DNA of 49,777 nt from an uncultured Lachnospiraceae bacterium (GCA_946414825.1 CAMKQB010000004.1:1-49777), one strand, 5' to 3'; shown: positions 33,601 through 41,685, counted from the stretch's first letter. Made by a program: numbers and translations. The notes: generated from the letters alone by a model not told the origin.

Positions 33601-34472
33601 TTGCTGGCTTCAAGCTGTCTAAGACGGCGTGTAATAAAGCCTTCCAGGTTATAGTTAAGGAAAGGAAGATTCTCCTTAAGATAATAGAAGTTCTGATCTT
33701 CGCCCTTAAGCTTTAATCTATATACATCAGTTGAATTACCTTCATTCTGCCAAACCACTGTATCTGGATCTGCTTCGTTAGAGTTAACCTCATTTACTAT
33801 ATTATAGGCATTTAGGCTATTCTTCTTCTCTGGAGTAATATTATCAAATTCAACTGCGCCATCCTTTATTGAGGTAAAGAGGTTGTAATTGTCTATTTTA
33901 GACTGTCTCGCTGTATTAAGTAGCTCAGCTACTCTTCTATATCTTCTTTTACCAGCAGTACTAGATGGATTTCTGCTGCTTAGATAATTTTCAGCTGCAT
34001 CAAAGAATTCCTGATATGCCTTATTTATACGTTCTATATATCCCTCAGCATCAAAAAGACCCTGGTCATTTATATAATTTCCAAAACCTTCCTCTAGAAT
34101 ATTATTAAGGGCTGCAAGACTCTTTTTAACCCAAAGCATCTCAGGAGACGCCTTCTTAAATAATCTCCAGTCCTTTTCAAGGAGCGCACTGCCGTTAATC
34201 ATAAACTGGCTGGTTTTAAGATTATTCTCCTTAAAATCATTTATAGTCAGCTCTTCTTTAAGAGCAGTTCTTGCAGTATTTCTAGCTGCTATAAGCTGAC
34301 TATCCTTCTTTTTTGTGTATTCCGCCTTCATCTTAAACTGAGCAGGCTTTAGCTGTAGAGGATAGAAAAAGAAATAATCTGAATTTAACTTTACTGCCTT
34401 CTTCTTCTCTTCTTCAGTTAATGAATCATAACTTCCTCTGATTAATTTATTATTTCTTGGTTTTGGTGCCAT
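30651..34472 (-). CDS. Giant (1273-aa) HipA/PI-kinase-like protein of unknown function
   Basis: Intact paralogue of the split gene at 11752-15640. No signal peptide or membrane segment is seen. Residues 1-240 are helical and charged. VYRLKLKGEDQNFYYLKEN (250-268) looks like kinase N-lobe strands with an ATP-binding Lys. A helical insert runs to ~480; RVAEHLGFDDVITKS (487-501) and LCTICEEAPGDEF follow. Catalytic-loop-like QKDRHGRN (DRHGRN 569-574) and AYDNDMSFD (595-603) supply the predicted catalytic Asp/Asn and metal Asp. The ~650-residue C-terminal part is helical and ends in a Gln/Asn-rich tail. The order DRHxxN then DxD is that of HipA and phosphatidylinositol-kinase-like folds; the substrate is unknown. 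It follows a GNAT gene by 13 bases, with AAAGGAG before the ATG. Confidence 0.82.
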   Translation of the reverse strand: MAPKPRNNKLIRGSYDSLTEEEKKKAVKLNSDYFFFYPLQLKPAQFKMKAEYTKKKDSQLIAARNTARTALKEELTINDFKENNLKTSQFMINGSALLEKDWRLFKKASPEMLWVKKSLAALNNILEEGFGNYINDQGLFDAEGYIERINKAYQEFFDAAENYLSSRNPSSTAGKRRYRRVAELLNTARQSKIDNYNLFTSIKDGAVEFDNITPEKKNSLNAYNIVNEVNSNEADPDTVVWQNEGNSTDVYRLKLKGEDQNFYYLKENLPFLNYNLEGFITRRLRQLEASKANRQSNPKMEEQRLKKVSVEDYDNGINFLNAFKNALTQAGVANKQKVADKLVKYLGHDFDKIFKEFELYNKAADYPAVQEEKSLDELIATSQGIEKQAYLFRKQMLEDEGNYIPGAKAAEVIQKTNAVDWLKKKLKLKDNEDTVLLNALQGLSDKEVENIFRYTLGKEVELYGQMNETVEQKGEDKVAINNTATARVAEHLGFDDVITKSKTSLVKFKRRDGTEVNQLCTICEEAPGDEFIDLMKQAERDNVKIVYSPEAIRNLMRLQAIDTLCFQKDRHGRNFKCLNEKDPVTGNIIIKSIKAYDNDMSFDACSLETGFKEMEDGIPRVPQRNQFLPAMNMVIKKDSALYKHVFGNYFGIDVISPPKEMAPEPTVRFGRALINIKPDFINRVLTYTWDMREYKVDTPEELKWNYSINDIKLRDGLDPKVKEDIINEIKSGKYPNIKYDENDINSTLADYAAHKFSDLSNQIRDIWFNPKPVRLQMAEEYNKNHPDKHAHESQYYFKNNLSPADKKKLNSLMTELKRLHSAYNFDEVYNRDISLVGAYPFLDAFVKTSTYVYDRMYGDTLENRALYQAKDDETYNAIKSLINKNGDLEIPSMLHYDNEAYERLCQSIHDFEDPNSAIVNKLKKIGLSDEKINAIATRNKEMKAKIDKANIKAQAFYKAAGWTTHPKNSFFLNKEDYKNIENLTDFAIDPGNTYLAIDNENYLAGQTFKMKVGNEIKNVKYTELMNENEILKAQDHNEYIKNDEKRWKYTAEEKQNKKYDVSNTDVKLITAIDAKYYVNACIDDAIYNVAHNDFDTKEKLMEGFKEILFTQRMRTNKPLNIDSVKKFMEKDSNLRTAFNNELNSPEGKIFMKNLNSMLENDFNNRGYKKLTDKNLEKSKKKIFDKSLDDIFDKLKAPGADKNAIVEGMAKDCKNMKDFAKKFDVDIDPETALQQFIQKNPGVLTQEQINKIMNAIKPQQAQVNVNNNGPAFGH

Positions 34473-34485
34473 AATTTTTCTCCTT

Positions 34486-35058
34486 TTAATCCTCTATCTT
34501 AACTCCGCTGTAGTATTCAACATCGCTCTGAACAAAATTCTTAGGAAATTTCTTATAAGCCTTGTCAATTCTATTTTTGTTAACTTCATCATTCAGCATA
34601 TCGTTTTCCATATTTTTATAAATGTCTGTATCTGCTGAAAGTACATAATAATCTATTTCATCAATTTCTTTTGTTTCAACATAATTAAAGGAATTGTTAT
34701 AAAAGAATTCAGTCATATCACTTTCTTTGATATCATTTGTTTCCAGAACAGGAACATGAGCATAAATGGTATTTATTTCATTCATTAATGCTATATCAAA
34801 GCATGATTCCAGTAGTTTTTCTCCTGCTCCCTGTAGTCTAAGCTCTGGATCTATCCACATCCATTTTATTATGAAATCTCCATCATCAATTATAACAATG
34901 GCTATTCCAATAGGCTCACTGCCATCTTCATCTGTATCAATCGCCCCTAGTAATATGGAAGAATCATCTTCCATAAGTCCCAGATAATCCTTTGGAACAA
35001 ATCTAACAAATAGATTCTTTACGTCTTTATCACATTCATTTAGTAGTATGATATCCAT
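34486..35058 (-). CDS. GNAT-family N-acetyltransferase
   Basis: A 190-aa acetyltransferase-like protein. GNAT motif A is recognisable: IIKWMWIDPELRLQGAGEKLLE, with the acetyl-CoA loop RLQGAG near residues 78-83, then the NxI(Y)AHVP strand and a FFYNNSFNYVE motif B-like segment. The last ~45 residues are a charged tail. I chose the ATG at 35058 because GGAGGT lies 4 bases upstream; the ATG at 35070 places that site inside the gene. It is transcribed just before the 1273-aa kinase-like gene, so the two probably work together, perhaps as modifier and partner. The substrate is unknown. Confidence 0.8.
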   Translation of the reverse strand: MDIILLNECDKDVKNLFVRFVPKDYLGLMEDDSSILLGAIDTDEDGSEPIGIAIVIIDDGDFIIKWMWIDPELRLQGAGEKLLESCFDIALMNEINTIYAHVPVLETNDIKESDMTEFFYNNSFNYVETKEIDEIDYYVLSADTDIYKNMENDMLNDEVNKNRIDKAYKKFPKNFVQSDVEYYSGVKIED

Positions 35059-35105
35059 ATAAACCTCCATAATTATATATATTCACCTACGTTACTATTG
35101 AATCA

Positions 35106-35135
35106 TATCATAGAAAGTATAACATAAGCGCAACA
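35106..35135 (-). promoter_or_regulatory. Promoter-like motif of the GNAT/kinase operon, shared with 11644-11673
   Basis: On the minus strand TGTTGCGC (35135-35128), 14 bases, then CTATGATA (35113-35106), the same words and spacing as upstream of the split paralogue. The core hexamers would be TTGCGC and TATGAT, 15 bases apart, about 50 bases before the GNAT start. Confidence 0.5.
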
Positions 35136-35140
35136 AATCA

Positions 35141-35175
35141 AAAAAAGGTAGAAAATTAATGAATTTCTACCTTTT
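35141..35175 (-). terminator. Terminator of the envelope/division cluster after maf
   Basis: AAAAGGTAGAAA (35143-35154) and TTTCTACCTTTT (35164-35175) are perfect 12-bp arms around a 9-base loop. On the minus strand the second arm runs into six T, so it ends the long minus-strand cluster. On the plus strand it also has T in the stem, but no rightward gene needs it. Confidence 0.85.
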
Positions 35176-35216
35176 ATGACTTTATTTATTTAAATCAAAT
35201 TAAGACTTTAGTTATT

Positions 35217-35876
35217 TTAATCAAAGCTAATATAGTCTCTATCGGCTAGTTCTTTAACGAATTCTCCAAGAGGGAAACCAACTACATTATTATAATCTCC
35301 CTCGATTGATTTAACGAGTCTTGCTCCGATGCCCTGAATTCCATATGCACCAGCCTTATCCATTGGTTCGCCTGTCGCTATATAGTCCAGAGCCTCATAT
35401 TCATCGAAGTTATACATATTAACCTTTGTTTCTGAATAGAACCGGAAGCTATCCACTTCTATCAGACTTTCGGTGAATGTGTTATATTTCAGTACTTTGC
35501 AGCTTACGCCTGTATATACTTCATGTGTTCTACCAGACAGCTCCATCAGCATCTTAAGTGCAGCTTTTGCATTTGCAGGCTTTCCAAGGATTTTACCATC
35601 TATTGATACTACGGTGTCTGCACCAACTATGAGTATACCTCCGGACCGCAAATCGATTAATGTACCCAAATTATCTGGTAACTTGTAAAGAAACTCCCGG
35701 GTAACAGCTGAGCACTTCTGTTCAGATAATTCCTGTACACACTCTTCAGGCTTTGTTTTATCAGTGTTTTCTTCTGTTTCACTTACTATTACTTCGAATT
35801 CCAGACCTGCCTGTTGCAGAAGCTCTCTTCTGCGTGGTGAGCCGGATGCAAGTATAATAATTATATCCTGTTTCAT
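35217..35876 (-). CDS. maf: Maf-like nucleoside triphosphate pyrophosphatase
   Basis: Maf proteins hydrolyse dTTP, UTP or modified nucleotides and are linked to division arrest. The 219-aa product begins with the family signature ILASGSPRRRELLQQAGLEFE and has ADTVVSIDGKILGKP, AKAALKMLMELSGRTHEVYTGV and the late GAYGIQGIGARLVKSIEGDYNNVVGFP pattern. It is the last gene of the minus-strand cluster, 23 bases after pgeF and before a strong terminator. Its place at the tail of mreCD and mrdA operons is seen elsewhere in Bacillota. Confidence 0.95.
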   Translation of the reverse strand: MKQDIIIILASGSPRRRELLQQAGLEFEVIVSETEENTDKTKPEECVQELSEQKCSAVTREFLYKLPDNLGTLIDLRSGGILIVGADTVVSIDGKILGKPANAKAALKMLMELSGRTHEVYTGVSCKVLKYNTFTESLIEVDSFRFYSETKVNMYNFDEYEALDYIATGEPMDKAGAYGIQGIGARLVKSIEGDYNNVVGFPLGEFVKELADRDYISFD

Positions 35877-35899
35877 GTTGTTTTCCTTAGCCGAATCTA

Positions 35900-36910
35900 T
35901 TATTTGATAACAATAACTCCTGCATTTAGTCCTCTTCTGCCATTTGTAAACCTATGTGAGAAGAAGATATCATGATATTTCATGGTGCATAGCTTGGTTT
36001 GATATATATTTCTGGACCTAAGCCCTGCATTTACAAGGATCAGCTCATTTAGGTTCCAGAGATTCAACATATATCTGTCTCTTATCTTTACAGTTCGGAA
36101 AATCTCGTAAGGAGCTCCCCTTCTAGTCTGTTTAATACCCTTATAGTTTTCAGGGACGCCCTCCCCGGGAACACTGCCTGAATAGATAAAGTACTTAAAA
36201 TCGTCGTTTTGTAGGGCTTCAAATGATACGTTACCATTTGTGGTATCGAGATATGGACACTCAACTATACGTTTTATTACTGACTCATCCACCTCGTAAT
36301 TATCTGGACCGATTGAAGGACCTATTACTGCATGAATATTTTCCGGAAGACATCCATATACTTCGCACATTTTTTCTACAGTTTTTGCCGCTATTGCATC
36401 AACTGTTCCCCGCCAACCGGCGTGGACACTTCCTATTACCCTGCTTATGGGATCTGCCAGAAGTATGGGAACGCAGTCAGCAGAATATACAATAAGCGGA
36501 ACATTTTTAACGTTTGTGATCTGTGCATCGATTTCAGAATGACTAAGCTCCCTTGATATACCGTCGCCGGCGTCTTCCTCTGTTACCACCAGGATATTTG
36601 TCTTATGGACCTGATTTGGCGCCGATATACGAGTGTAATCAATTCCCAGACTATTTCCCAGACGTTTATAGTTTTCCATTACGTCTTCCGGATTATCATC
36701 TAAATGAAGCCCCATATTAAAGGACTCATATATGCCTTTACTCATTCCACCTAATCTAGTGGTAAAGCCATGCTTTATAAATGGCATATCGAGAAATCCC
36801 TCAACCTGGACCAGAGGCACCTGCCCTTCATTATTTAGTCGAACATTACCGGGACTGTGAATCCCCTTAAAATCTGTATCTATTAATGCTTTTGCTTCTT
36901 CTATATTCAT
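35900..36910 (-). CDS. pgeF: PgeF/YfiH-family multicopper-like enzyme (peptidoglycan editing factor, laccase domain)
   Basis: A 336-aa protein with the DUF152 signature: GFTTRLGGMSKG, PNQVHKTNILVV, DCVPILLADP and SVHAGWRGTVDAIAAKTVE, which hold the metal-binding His and Cys. Members of the family are reported as polyphenol oxidases, purine nucleoside phosphorylases or editors of peptidoglycan precursors; the wall-gene context favours the last. The N-terminal ~50 residues are longer than in short members (~245 aa). It starts 7 bases after rluD stops, with a weak AGGTT ribosome site. Confidence 0.9.
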   Translation of the reverse strand: MNIEEAKALIDTDFKGIHSPGNVRLNNEGQVPLVQVEGFLDMPFIKHGFTTRLGGMSKGIYESFNMGLHLDDNPEDVMENYKRLGNSLGIDYTRISAPNQVHKTNILVVTEEDAGDGISRELSHSEIDAQITNVKNVPLIVYSADCVPILLADPISRVIGSVHAGWRGTVDAIAAKTVEKMCEVYGCLPENIHAVIGPSIGPDNYEVDESVIKRIVECPYLDTTNGNVSFEALQNDDFKYFIYSGSVPGEGVPENYKGIKQTRRGAPYEIFRTVKIRDRYMLNLWNLNELILVNAGLRSRNIYQTKLCTMKYHDIFFSHRFTNGRRGLNAGVIVIK

Positions 36911-36917
36911 AATTAAC

Positions 36918-37904
36918 CTATTTATCAGTAGAATTATTTGATAATACCTTAAGGAGTTTAGTGAAATACTCCGGCAGCGGACTATTAAACTCTATATATT
37001 CATTGGTTCTTGGGTGTACGAAGCCTAGTTTTCCTGCATGAAGCACCTGACCACTTAGATTATATGGACATTTTTTTGGACCATATACAGGGTCACCAAG
37101 CAGTGGATGATTTATACTGGATAAATGAACCCTTATCTGATGAGTTCTTCCGGTCTCCAGCTTACATTTAATAAAGGCGTAGTTTTCTTTTAAATTCTCA
37201 TTTAGATAGATATGCGTTACAGCCCTTTTGCCACCTGGGTCAATGGCCATTTTCTTCCTGTCAGTCTTGGCTCTATTAATCGGTTTATTTACCGTTAATG
37301 TATATTCTCCGATATCCGGCAGATCGCTTGGCTCCATTTTAGATATATCGAAATGATTATAAACTATGCAGCTGTATATTCTATTTATGGAATGCTCAGA
37401 GAACTGCTTTGCCAGGCTCTGATGAGCCAGATCGTTCTTGCATATAACAAGAAGGCCGCTTGTATCCTTATCTATCCTATGTACAATACCCGGTCTCTCT
37501 ACTCCATTTATAGTGGACAGCTTATCTCCATAGTGGTACATAAGAGCATTAACAAGTGTACCGGTATAATTACCGGCTGCAGGATGAACCACCATGCCTT
37601 GTGGCTTATCTACGACTATTACATCCTCGTCGTCATATACAATATTTATTGGGATATTTTCAGGTGCGATTTCAAGCTTCTCAGGCTCTGGAAGGTCAAT
37701 ATTTATAATATCGCCAGGTCTTAGACTGTAGGAAGCCTTAACCGTCTTTTCAGAGGAGGCGTTTCTAACTATTATTCTATTATCAGACGCCAGTTTCGAT
37801 ATAAATGAACGGGATAGGTCCTGCTTTTCGCGGGATATATATTTATCTATTCTAAGACCGTAGTCATCTTCTTGTGGGATAAGCTCTAATATATTATCTT
37901 TCAT
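36918..37904 (-). CDS. rluD: RluA/RluD-family pseudouridine synthase
   Basis: This enzyme isomerises uridines in 23S rRNA to pseudouridine. The 328-aa product has an N-terminal S4 RNA-binding domain (RIDKYISREKQDLSRSFI, about 18-85). The catalytic domain carries the conserved IVHRIDKDTSGLLVICKN with the catalytic Asp, then LETGRTHQIRVHL and HPLLGDPVYG. Exact target sites cannot be read from sequence, so RluD is the nearest name. The first 11 bases overlap the end of lspA. Confidence 0.9.
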   Translation of the reverse strand: MKDNILELIPQEDDYGLRIDKYISREKQDLSRSFISKLASDNRIIVRNASSEKTVKASYSLRPGDIINIDLPEPEKLEIAPENIPINIVYDDEDVIVVDKPQGMVVHPAAGNYTGTLVNALMYHYGDKLSTINGVERPGIVHRIDKDTSGLLVICKNDLAHQSLAKQFSEHSINRIYSCIVYNHFDISKMEPSDLPDIGEYTLTVNKPINRAKTDRKKMAIDPGGKRAVTHIYLNENLKENYAFIKCKLETGRTHQIRVHLSSINHPLLGDPVYGPKKCPYNLSGQVLHAGKLGFVHPRTNEYIEFNSPLPEYFTKLLKVLSNNSTDK

Positions 37905-38514
37905 CCTCTTCCTGCTCTACCTGTTTTGATTCTTCCTCAGATATTTTTTCAGATACTTCTTCGGATTCGTCTGCATTTAATTTCTTTTTCTTATCAGATC
38001 CAAGTATTGTATCCAGATCATCTGAATCATACTTGAATATACAAAGAAATAATATAACAAACATACATACAGTTACACAAATATCGGCAAAATTAAAAAC
38101 CGGGAAATCAATGAACTTAGCATAGATAAAATCTATTACATAGCCCAGTCTTATTCTGTCAATAAGATTGCCGATGGCTCCACCTATTATAAATATAATA
38201 CATATCTTTATAGGCGTAAATTTGTTTAGATTAGCAATATTCTTATATATAATCCCTAGAAAAATAATTAGTATGATTGAAATGATGATCAAGAATATGG
38301 TTTTATTAGAAAATGAACCCCAGGCAGCACCGGAATTTCTTATATAGTGCAGCACTATAGCATTCCCTATAACCGGTATCTCATCTTTTTGAAGAGTCAT
38401 ACGGGAAATTACTATGAATTTAGTTAATTGATCTATAACTACAAGCAATATTATGAAAATAACAGGTATAATGTAGCTATTTAGAACATTACGATTAGTC
38501 TTACTACTCATCAC
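37894..38514 (-). CDS. lspA: Lipoprotein signal peptidase LspA with acidic C-terminal tail
   Basis: LspA removes signal peptides from lipoproteins in the membrane, such as the DUF3048 protein encoded in this window. Four hydrophobic segments span about 12-165. Catalytic aspartates are Asp119 in GNLIDR and Asp144 in NFADI, with NSGAAWG earlier. Normal enzymes end near residue 160; this one adds ~45 cytoplasmic residues, very rich in Glu, Asp, Ser and Lys. GTG at 38514 or the ATG at 38511 may be the start; AAAGGA fits the GTG better. Confidence 0.95.
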   Translation of the reverse strand: MMSSKTNRNVLNSYIIPVIFIILLVVIDQLTKFIVISRMTLQKDEIPVIGNAIVLHYIRNSGAAWGSFSNKTIFLIIISIILIIFLGIIYKNIANLNKFTPIKICIIFIIGGAIGNLIDRIRLGYVIDFIYAKFIDFPVFNFADICVTVCMFVILFLCIFKYDSDDLDTILGSDKKKKLNADESEEVSEKISEEESKQVEQEEDER

Positions 38515-38529
38515 AAGCTTGGTCCTTTA

Positions 38530-39639
38530 TTAGTGTTTATTCATATATTCTAAAAACGCATTTTTCATATCAGAGTCAGATACATCAGTTCTTATAATGG
38601 CATTTCCAATACCATCCAGTAGGATAAACTTAATGGTTTGTCCATCTGCCTTTTTGTCATTATGTGTGAAGCTGACAATCTCATCAATATTTACATCAGC
38701 AGGTATACTAGGTAGATTAAAATGATCAGATATAAGCACGTCTATGTCACTTACCTCAGTATCTGTAAGAAGCCCTTTATCTCTTGATATATAGGCTGCC
38801 ATAATGCATCCTATAGACACACATTCTCCGTGTAGAAATGAAAAGTTCATATACTTTTCCAGGGCATGTCCCAGGGTGTGGCCATAATTAAGAAGTGCTC
38901 TCTCACCCTTAGTTTCATGAGGATCCTCTTCTACTACATGCTTCTTTACTATATTGCATTTATATATGGTATCCAGCAGGCTTTCGTCAGAAAGCTCCTG
39001 AATTCCTTTGATTCCGGCCTTTATTTCATTATAAAAGTCCTTATCCTTAATGAGTGCAGACTTGATTACTTCACCCATTCCTGAGTAGAACTGTCTTGTA
39101 TCCAGCGTCTTAAGAGTTGAAAGATTGATATAAACAAGCCTTGGCATATGGAAGGCTCCAACCATATTCTTATACTGCTCAAAATCAACTCCTGTTTTAC
39201 CACCAATACTGGAGTCAACGTCTGCCAGCAGACTGGTTGGTACCTGGATAAAGTTTATACCTCTAAGGTAAGTGGCCGCTGTATAGCCGCACATATCTCC
39301 CGTTACGCCACCGCCTAATGCAAGCAGCAGATCCTTACGATCGAAATGCTCCTCTATCAGTTTAATGTAAAGGTTCTTTACGGTATCCAGATTCTTACTT
39401 TCTTCACCCTCTGGAAAAACATAGCTTACCACCTTGCCAAAGGATTTCTTCGCTATATCTAAAATAGCATCCATATATAAGGATGCCACTTTAGAGTCTG
39501 AGACTATGCATAGTTTCCTAGCATTCTCAGCATTATATGATTTAAAATATGTGTCTAAACCATCGAAGTTATCCGAGTAAACTATGTCATAGATTTTATT
39601 ACCCTCAAAGCTTATAGGTAATGATCTTTCAAATGACAT
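38530..39639 (-). CDS. aroB: 3-Dehydroquinate synthase AroB
   Basis: AroB makes 3-dehydroquinate, the second step of the shikimate pathway to aromatic amino acids. The 369-aa product has the NAD-binding LLALGGGVTGDMCGYTAATY, the IQVPTSLLADVDSSIGGKTGVD block, YSGMGEVIKSALI and zinc ligands in NYGHTLGHALE and HGECVSIG. I set the start at the ATG at 39639 because AGGAGG lies 6 bases upstream; the ATG at 39660 lies inside divIVA. It is a metabolic gene within a wall and division cluster, and no other shikimate gene is present. Confidence 0.96.
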   Translation of the reverse strand: MSFERSLPISFEGNKIYDIVYSDNFDGLDTYFKSYNAENARKLCIVSDSKVASLYMDAILDIAKKSFGKVVSYVFPEGEESKNLDTVKNLYIKLIEEHFDRKDLLLALGGGVTGDMCGYTAATYLRGINFIQVPTSLLADVDSSIGGKTGVDFEQYKNMVGAFHMPRLVYINLSTLKTLDTRQFYSGMGEVIKSALIKDKDFYNEIKAGIKGIQELSDESLLDTIYKCNIVKKHVVEEDPHETKGERALLNYGHTLGHALEKYMNFSFLHGECVSIGCIMAAYISRDKGLLTDTEVSDIDVLISDHFNLPSIPADVNIDEIVSFTHNDKKADGQTIKFILLDGIGNAIIRTDVSDSDMKNAFLEYMNKH

Positions 39640-39652
39640 TAGATTCCTCCTA

Positions 39653-40351
39653 CTAATCATCCATAAATGTAATATCGCTAAATGGATCTATGCCATCACC
39701 ACCAAGGGTGGAACCATATACATTAGATGAATTACTTTGCTTATTAGCCATACTGAGTTTGGTACCGCCGCTACTACTACCACTACCAAAACCACCAGAG
39801 CTGTTTGAAGAATCTGAACCACCAGCTCCTGATATATCAAAGAAGCTTGTTTCGGTATTCTCCTCGTTTTTATGATATCCAGATGCAGCAACTGTATTAG
39901 CAGCATTTGGATCAAAATCATTATCGTCAAGTGTTCTACGCAGTTTTCTAATAAGGCTATTAAAATTAGCCTTATATTCAGCATATTTAGCGGTCAACTC
40001 AAGTATTTCTTCATCAAGTCGTTCTTTCTTGGCCTGAGCCTCTTTGATAATATCATTACCTCTGCTCATAGCCTCAAGCTCGATTGCTTTCGCGTTCTTT
40101 TCAGCATTTGATTTAGATTCTTCTATATTCTTATCAGTAATAAGAAGCTTCTTGTTAAGCTCGTTTTCAGTAGCTTTATAATGCTGAACAGTATCTGTAA
40201 GTGTGATAACCTTTTCCTTTAGTTCTGCATTCGACTTATAGAGCTCGCCATAGCTCTTTGAAACCTCATCGAAGAATGCCTGAACATCCTTTTTATCATA
40301 CCCCAAACCGCCCTTGAATTTCTTCTGTTGAATATCAAGTGGTGTTAACAT
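39653..40351 (-). CDS. divIVA: DivIVA-domain protein
   Basis: DivIVA binds curved membrane at septa and poles and organises division or polar growth. The 232-aa product has the N-terminal membrane-binding module MLTPLDIQQKKFKGGLGYDK with the KKDVQAFFDEV motif, then a coiled coil (about 28-140) rich in Lys, Glu and Leu. A ~60-residue low-complexity Ser/Gly tail (DSSNSSGGFGSGSSSGG) ends in DPFSDITFMDD. The tail is probably disordered. It lies between sepF and aroB, the classical neighbourhood of Gram-positive divIVA. Confidence 0.92.
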   Translation of the reverse strand: MLTPLDIQQKKFKGGLGYDKKDVQAFFDEVSKSYGELYKSNAELKEKVITLTDTVQHYKATENELNKKLLITDKNIEESKSNAEKNAKAIELEAMSRGNDIIKEAQAKKERLDEEILELTAKYAEYKANFNSLIRKLRRTLDDNDFDPNAANTVAASGYHKNEENTETSFFDISGAGGSDSSNSSGGFGSGSSSGGTKLSMANKQSNSSNVYGSTLGGDGIDPFSDITFMDD

Positions 40352-40392
40352 TCTATAACTAAACCCCCTTCTGAACTATATAGATTCAGATA

Positions 40393-40962
40393 TTAATTCC
40401 CAAGTATAGGTGAAAAGTTAGAATTCAGTATCTCTTCTCTTAAATCACCAGAAACCTCTATACTATTAGGAACAGCTATAAATATAGATGCTGAAATTGC
40501 TTTCAGCTCCCCCTCCATACCATAACAAGCTCCACCAATGAAATCTATAATTCTCTGTGCGGGTTCTAACTGCAAACCTTCCATATTGATTACAATAGCC
40601 TGTCCGCGTTTTAGAAAATCTGCAACTGTTTGTGCATCGTCAAATTCTTGCGGTTTAATAACATATACCTCTGAGGATTTTGGAGCCTTTGGTCTTCTGT
40701 CTCCACCATCAAAGGATACTAATTTATCTGTAGCAGTTGAAGTGTTGAATCTCTTGGACTCTCTAGGAGGAGCTGTGTAGGAGCTTCTTGAAGCCTTAGG
40801 AGCAGGTGCAGGTTTTGCTGCAGGAGCCTTAGTCTTCTTCCTTATTGGTTCCTCGTATTCAAGATATTCATCCTCATCGAAGATGTAATCATCATCTTCA
40901 TCGTAATCGTCTTCATCATCATTAATTTTGAAGTAGTCTAGAAATCTCTTTCCACCAGCCAT
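40393..40962 (-). CDS. sepF: Cell division protein SepF
   Basis: SepF anchors and bundles FtsZ at the septal membrane. The 189-aa product starts with MAGGKRFLDYFKI and a very acidic stretch (about 15-40), has an Ala/Pro-rich linker, and carries the conserved C-terminal domain (VYVIKPQEFDDAQTVADFL, AIVINMEGLQLEPAQRIIDF, GACYGMEGELKAISASIFI). The order yggS-sepF-divIVA agrees with other Bacillota. Confidence 0.94.
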   Translation of the reverse strand: MAGGKRFLDYFKINDDEDDYDEDDDYIFDEDEYLEYEEPIRKKTKAPAAKPAPAPKASRSSYTAPPRESKRFNTSTATDKLVSFDGGDRRPKAPKSSEVYVIKPQEFDDAQTVADFLKRGQAIVINMEGLQLEPAQRIIDFIGGACYGMEGELKAISASIFIAVPNSIEVSGDLREEILNSNFSPILGN

Positions 40963-40989
40963 AAATCGCTAATCTCCAATCGTATTAAC

Positions 40990-41685
40990 TTATGCTCTCT
41001 CTCCAAATATCGCTGTACCAACTCTGACCATTGTAGCGCCTTCTTCAATAGCTACTATATAGTCATTTGTCATACCCATAGAGAGAATGGACATATCAAC
41101 ATTATCTATGTTTTCAGATTTTATGTCAAGTAATAATTCATGCATGCCTTTGAATATAGGACGGTTCTCTTCCGGATCATCAACAAAAGGAGCAATTGTC
41201 ATAAGTCCCTTTATATGAATGTGTCTAAAAGAACTGGAAATGTCCTTTATAAGCTGCAGAGCTTCTTCCTTTTTAACGCCAAATTTTGACTCTTCCTCAG
41301 CATAGTTTACTTCTATTAGAACATCTACATGAAGGTCTCTCTTCGCGGCTTCCTTCTCAATCATAAGAGCAAGCTTCATTGAATCAACGGAATGAATAAG
41401 AACTGCTTTATTGATTATATATTTAACCTTATTAGTCTGTAGATGACCTATTTGATGGAATCTAACTGGAGTAGATACGGCTTCAAACTTCTCCTTAAGC
41501 TCCTGTGGTCTATTCTCTCCGAAATCATTTACATTAATTTCAATAAGCTTCTCGATATCACTAAGTGGCTTAGTTTTACTAACTGCAATAAGAGTAACTT
41601 CAGATGGATCCCGGCCTACGCGTTTGCAGGTCTCATCTATCTTTTCTCTTACTTCCTTATATCTTTCCTGGATTGTTTCGCTCAT
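40990..41685 (-). CDS. YggS/ProSC-family pyridoxal-phosphate homeostasis protein
   Basis: A 231-aa single-domain alanine-racemase-like barrel that binds pyridoxal phosphate and affects B6 and amino-acid balance. The PLP lysine is in LIAVSKTKPL. FGENRPQEL, FHQIGHLQTNK, LIEVNYAEEESKFG, IKGLMTIAPF and SMGMTNDYIVAIEEGATMVR follow in the family order. I chose the ATG at 41685 with AGAGGT upstream; the longer frame would add 18 residues. In B. subtilis its relative is ylmE, beside sepF (ylmF), as here. Confidence 0.93.
   Translation of the reverse strand: MSETIQERYKEVREKIDETCKRVGRDPSEVTLIAVSKTKPLSDIEKLIEINVNDFGENRPQELKEKFEAVSTPVRFHQIGHLQTNKVKYIINKAVLIHSVDSMKLALMIEKEAAKRDLHVDVLIEVNYAEEESKFGVKKEEALQLIKDISSSFRHIHIKGLMTIAPFVDDPEENRPIFKGMHELLLDIKSENIDNVDMSILSMGMTNDYIVAIEEGATMVRVGTAIFGERA

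Noticed and set aside
30651..34472. Ordinary HipA toxin of a hipBA pair
   Set aside because: It is three times the length of HipA, lacks a HipB-like HTH partner gene, and is preceded by a GNAT gene instead.
39688..39984. 98-aa ORF within divIVA in another frame
   Set aside because: It arises from the low-complexity Ser/Gly-coding tail and has no start signal.
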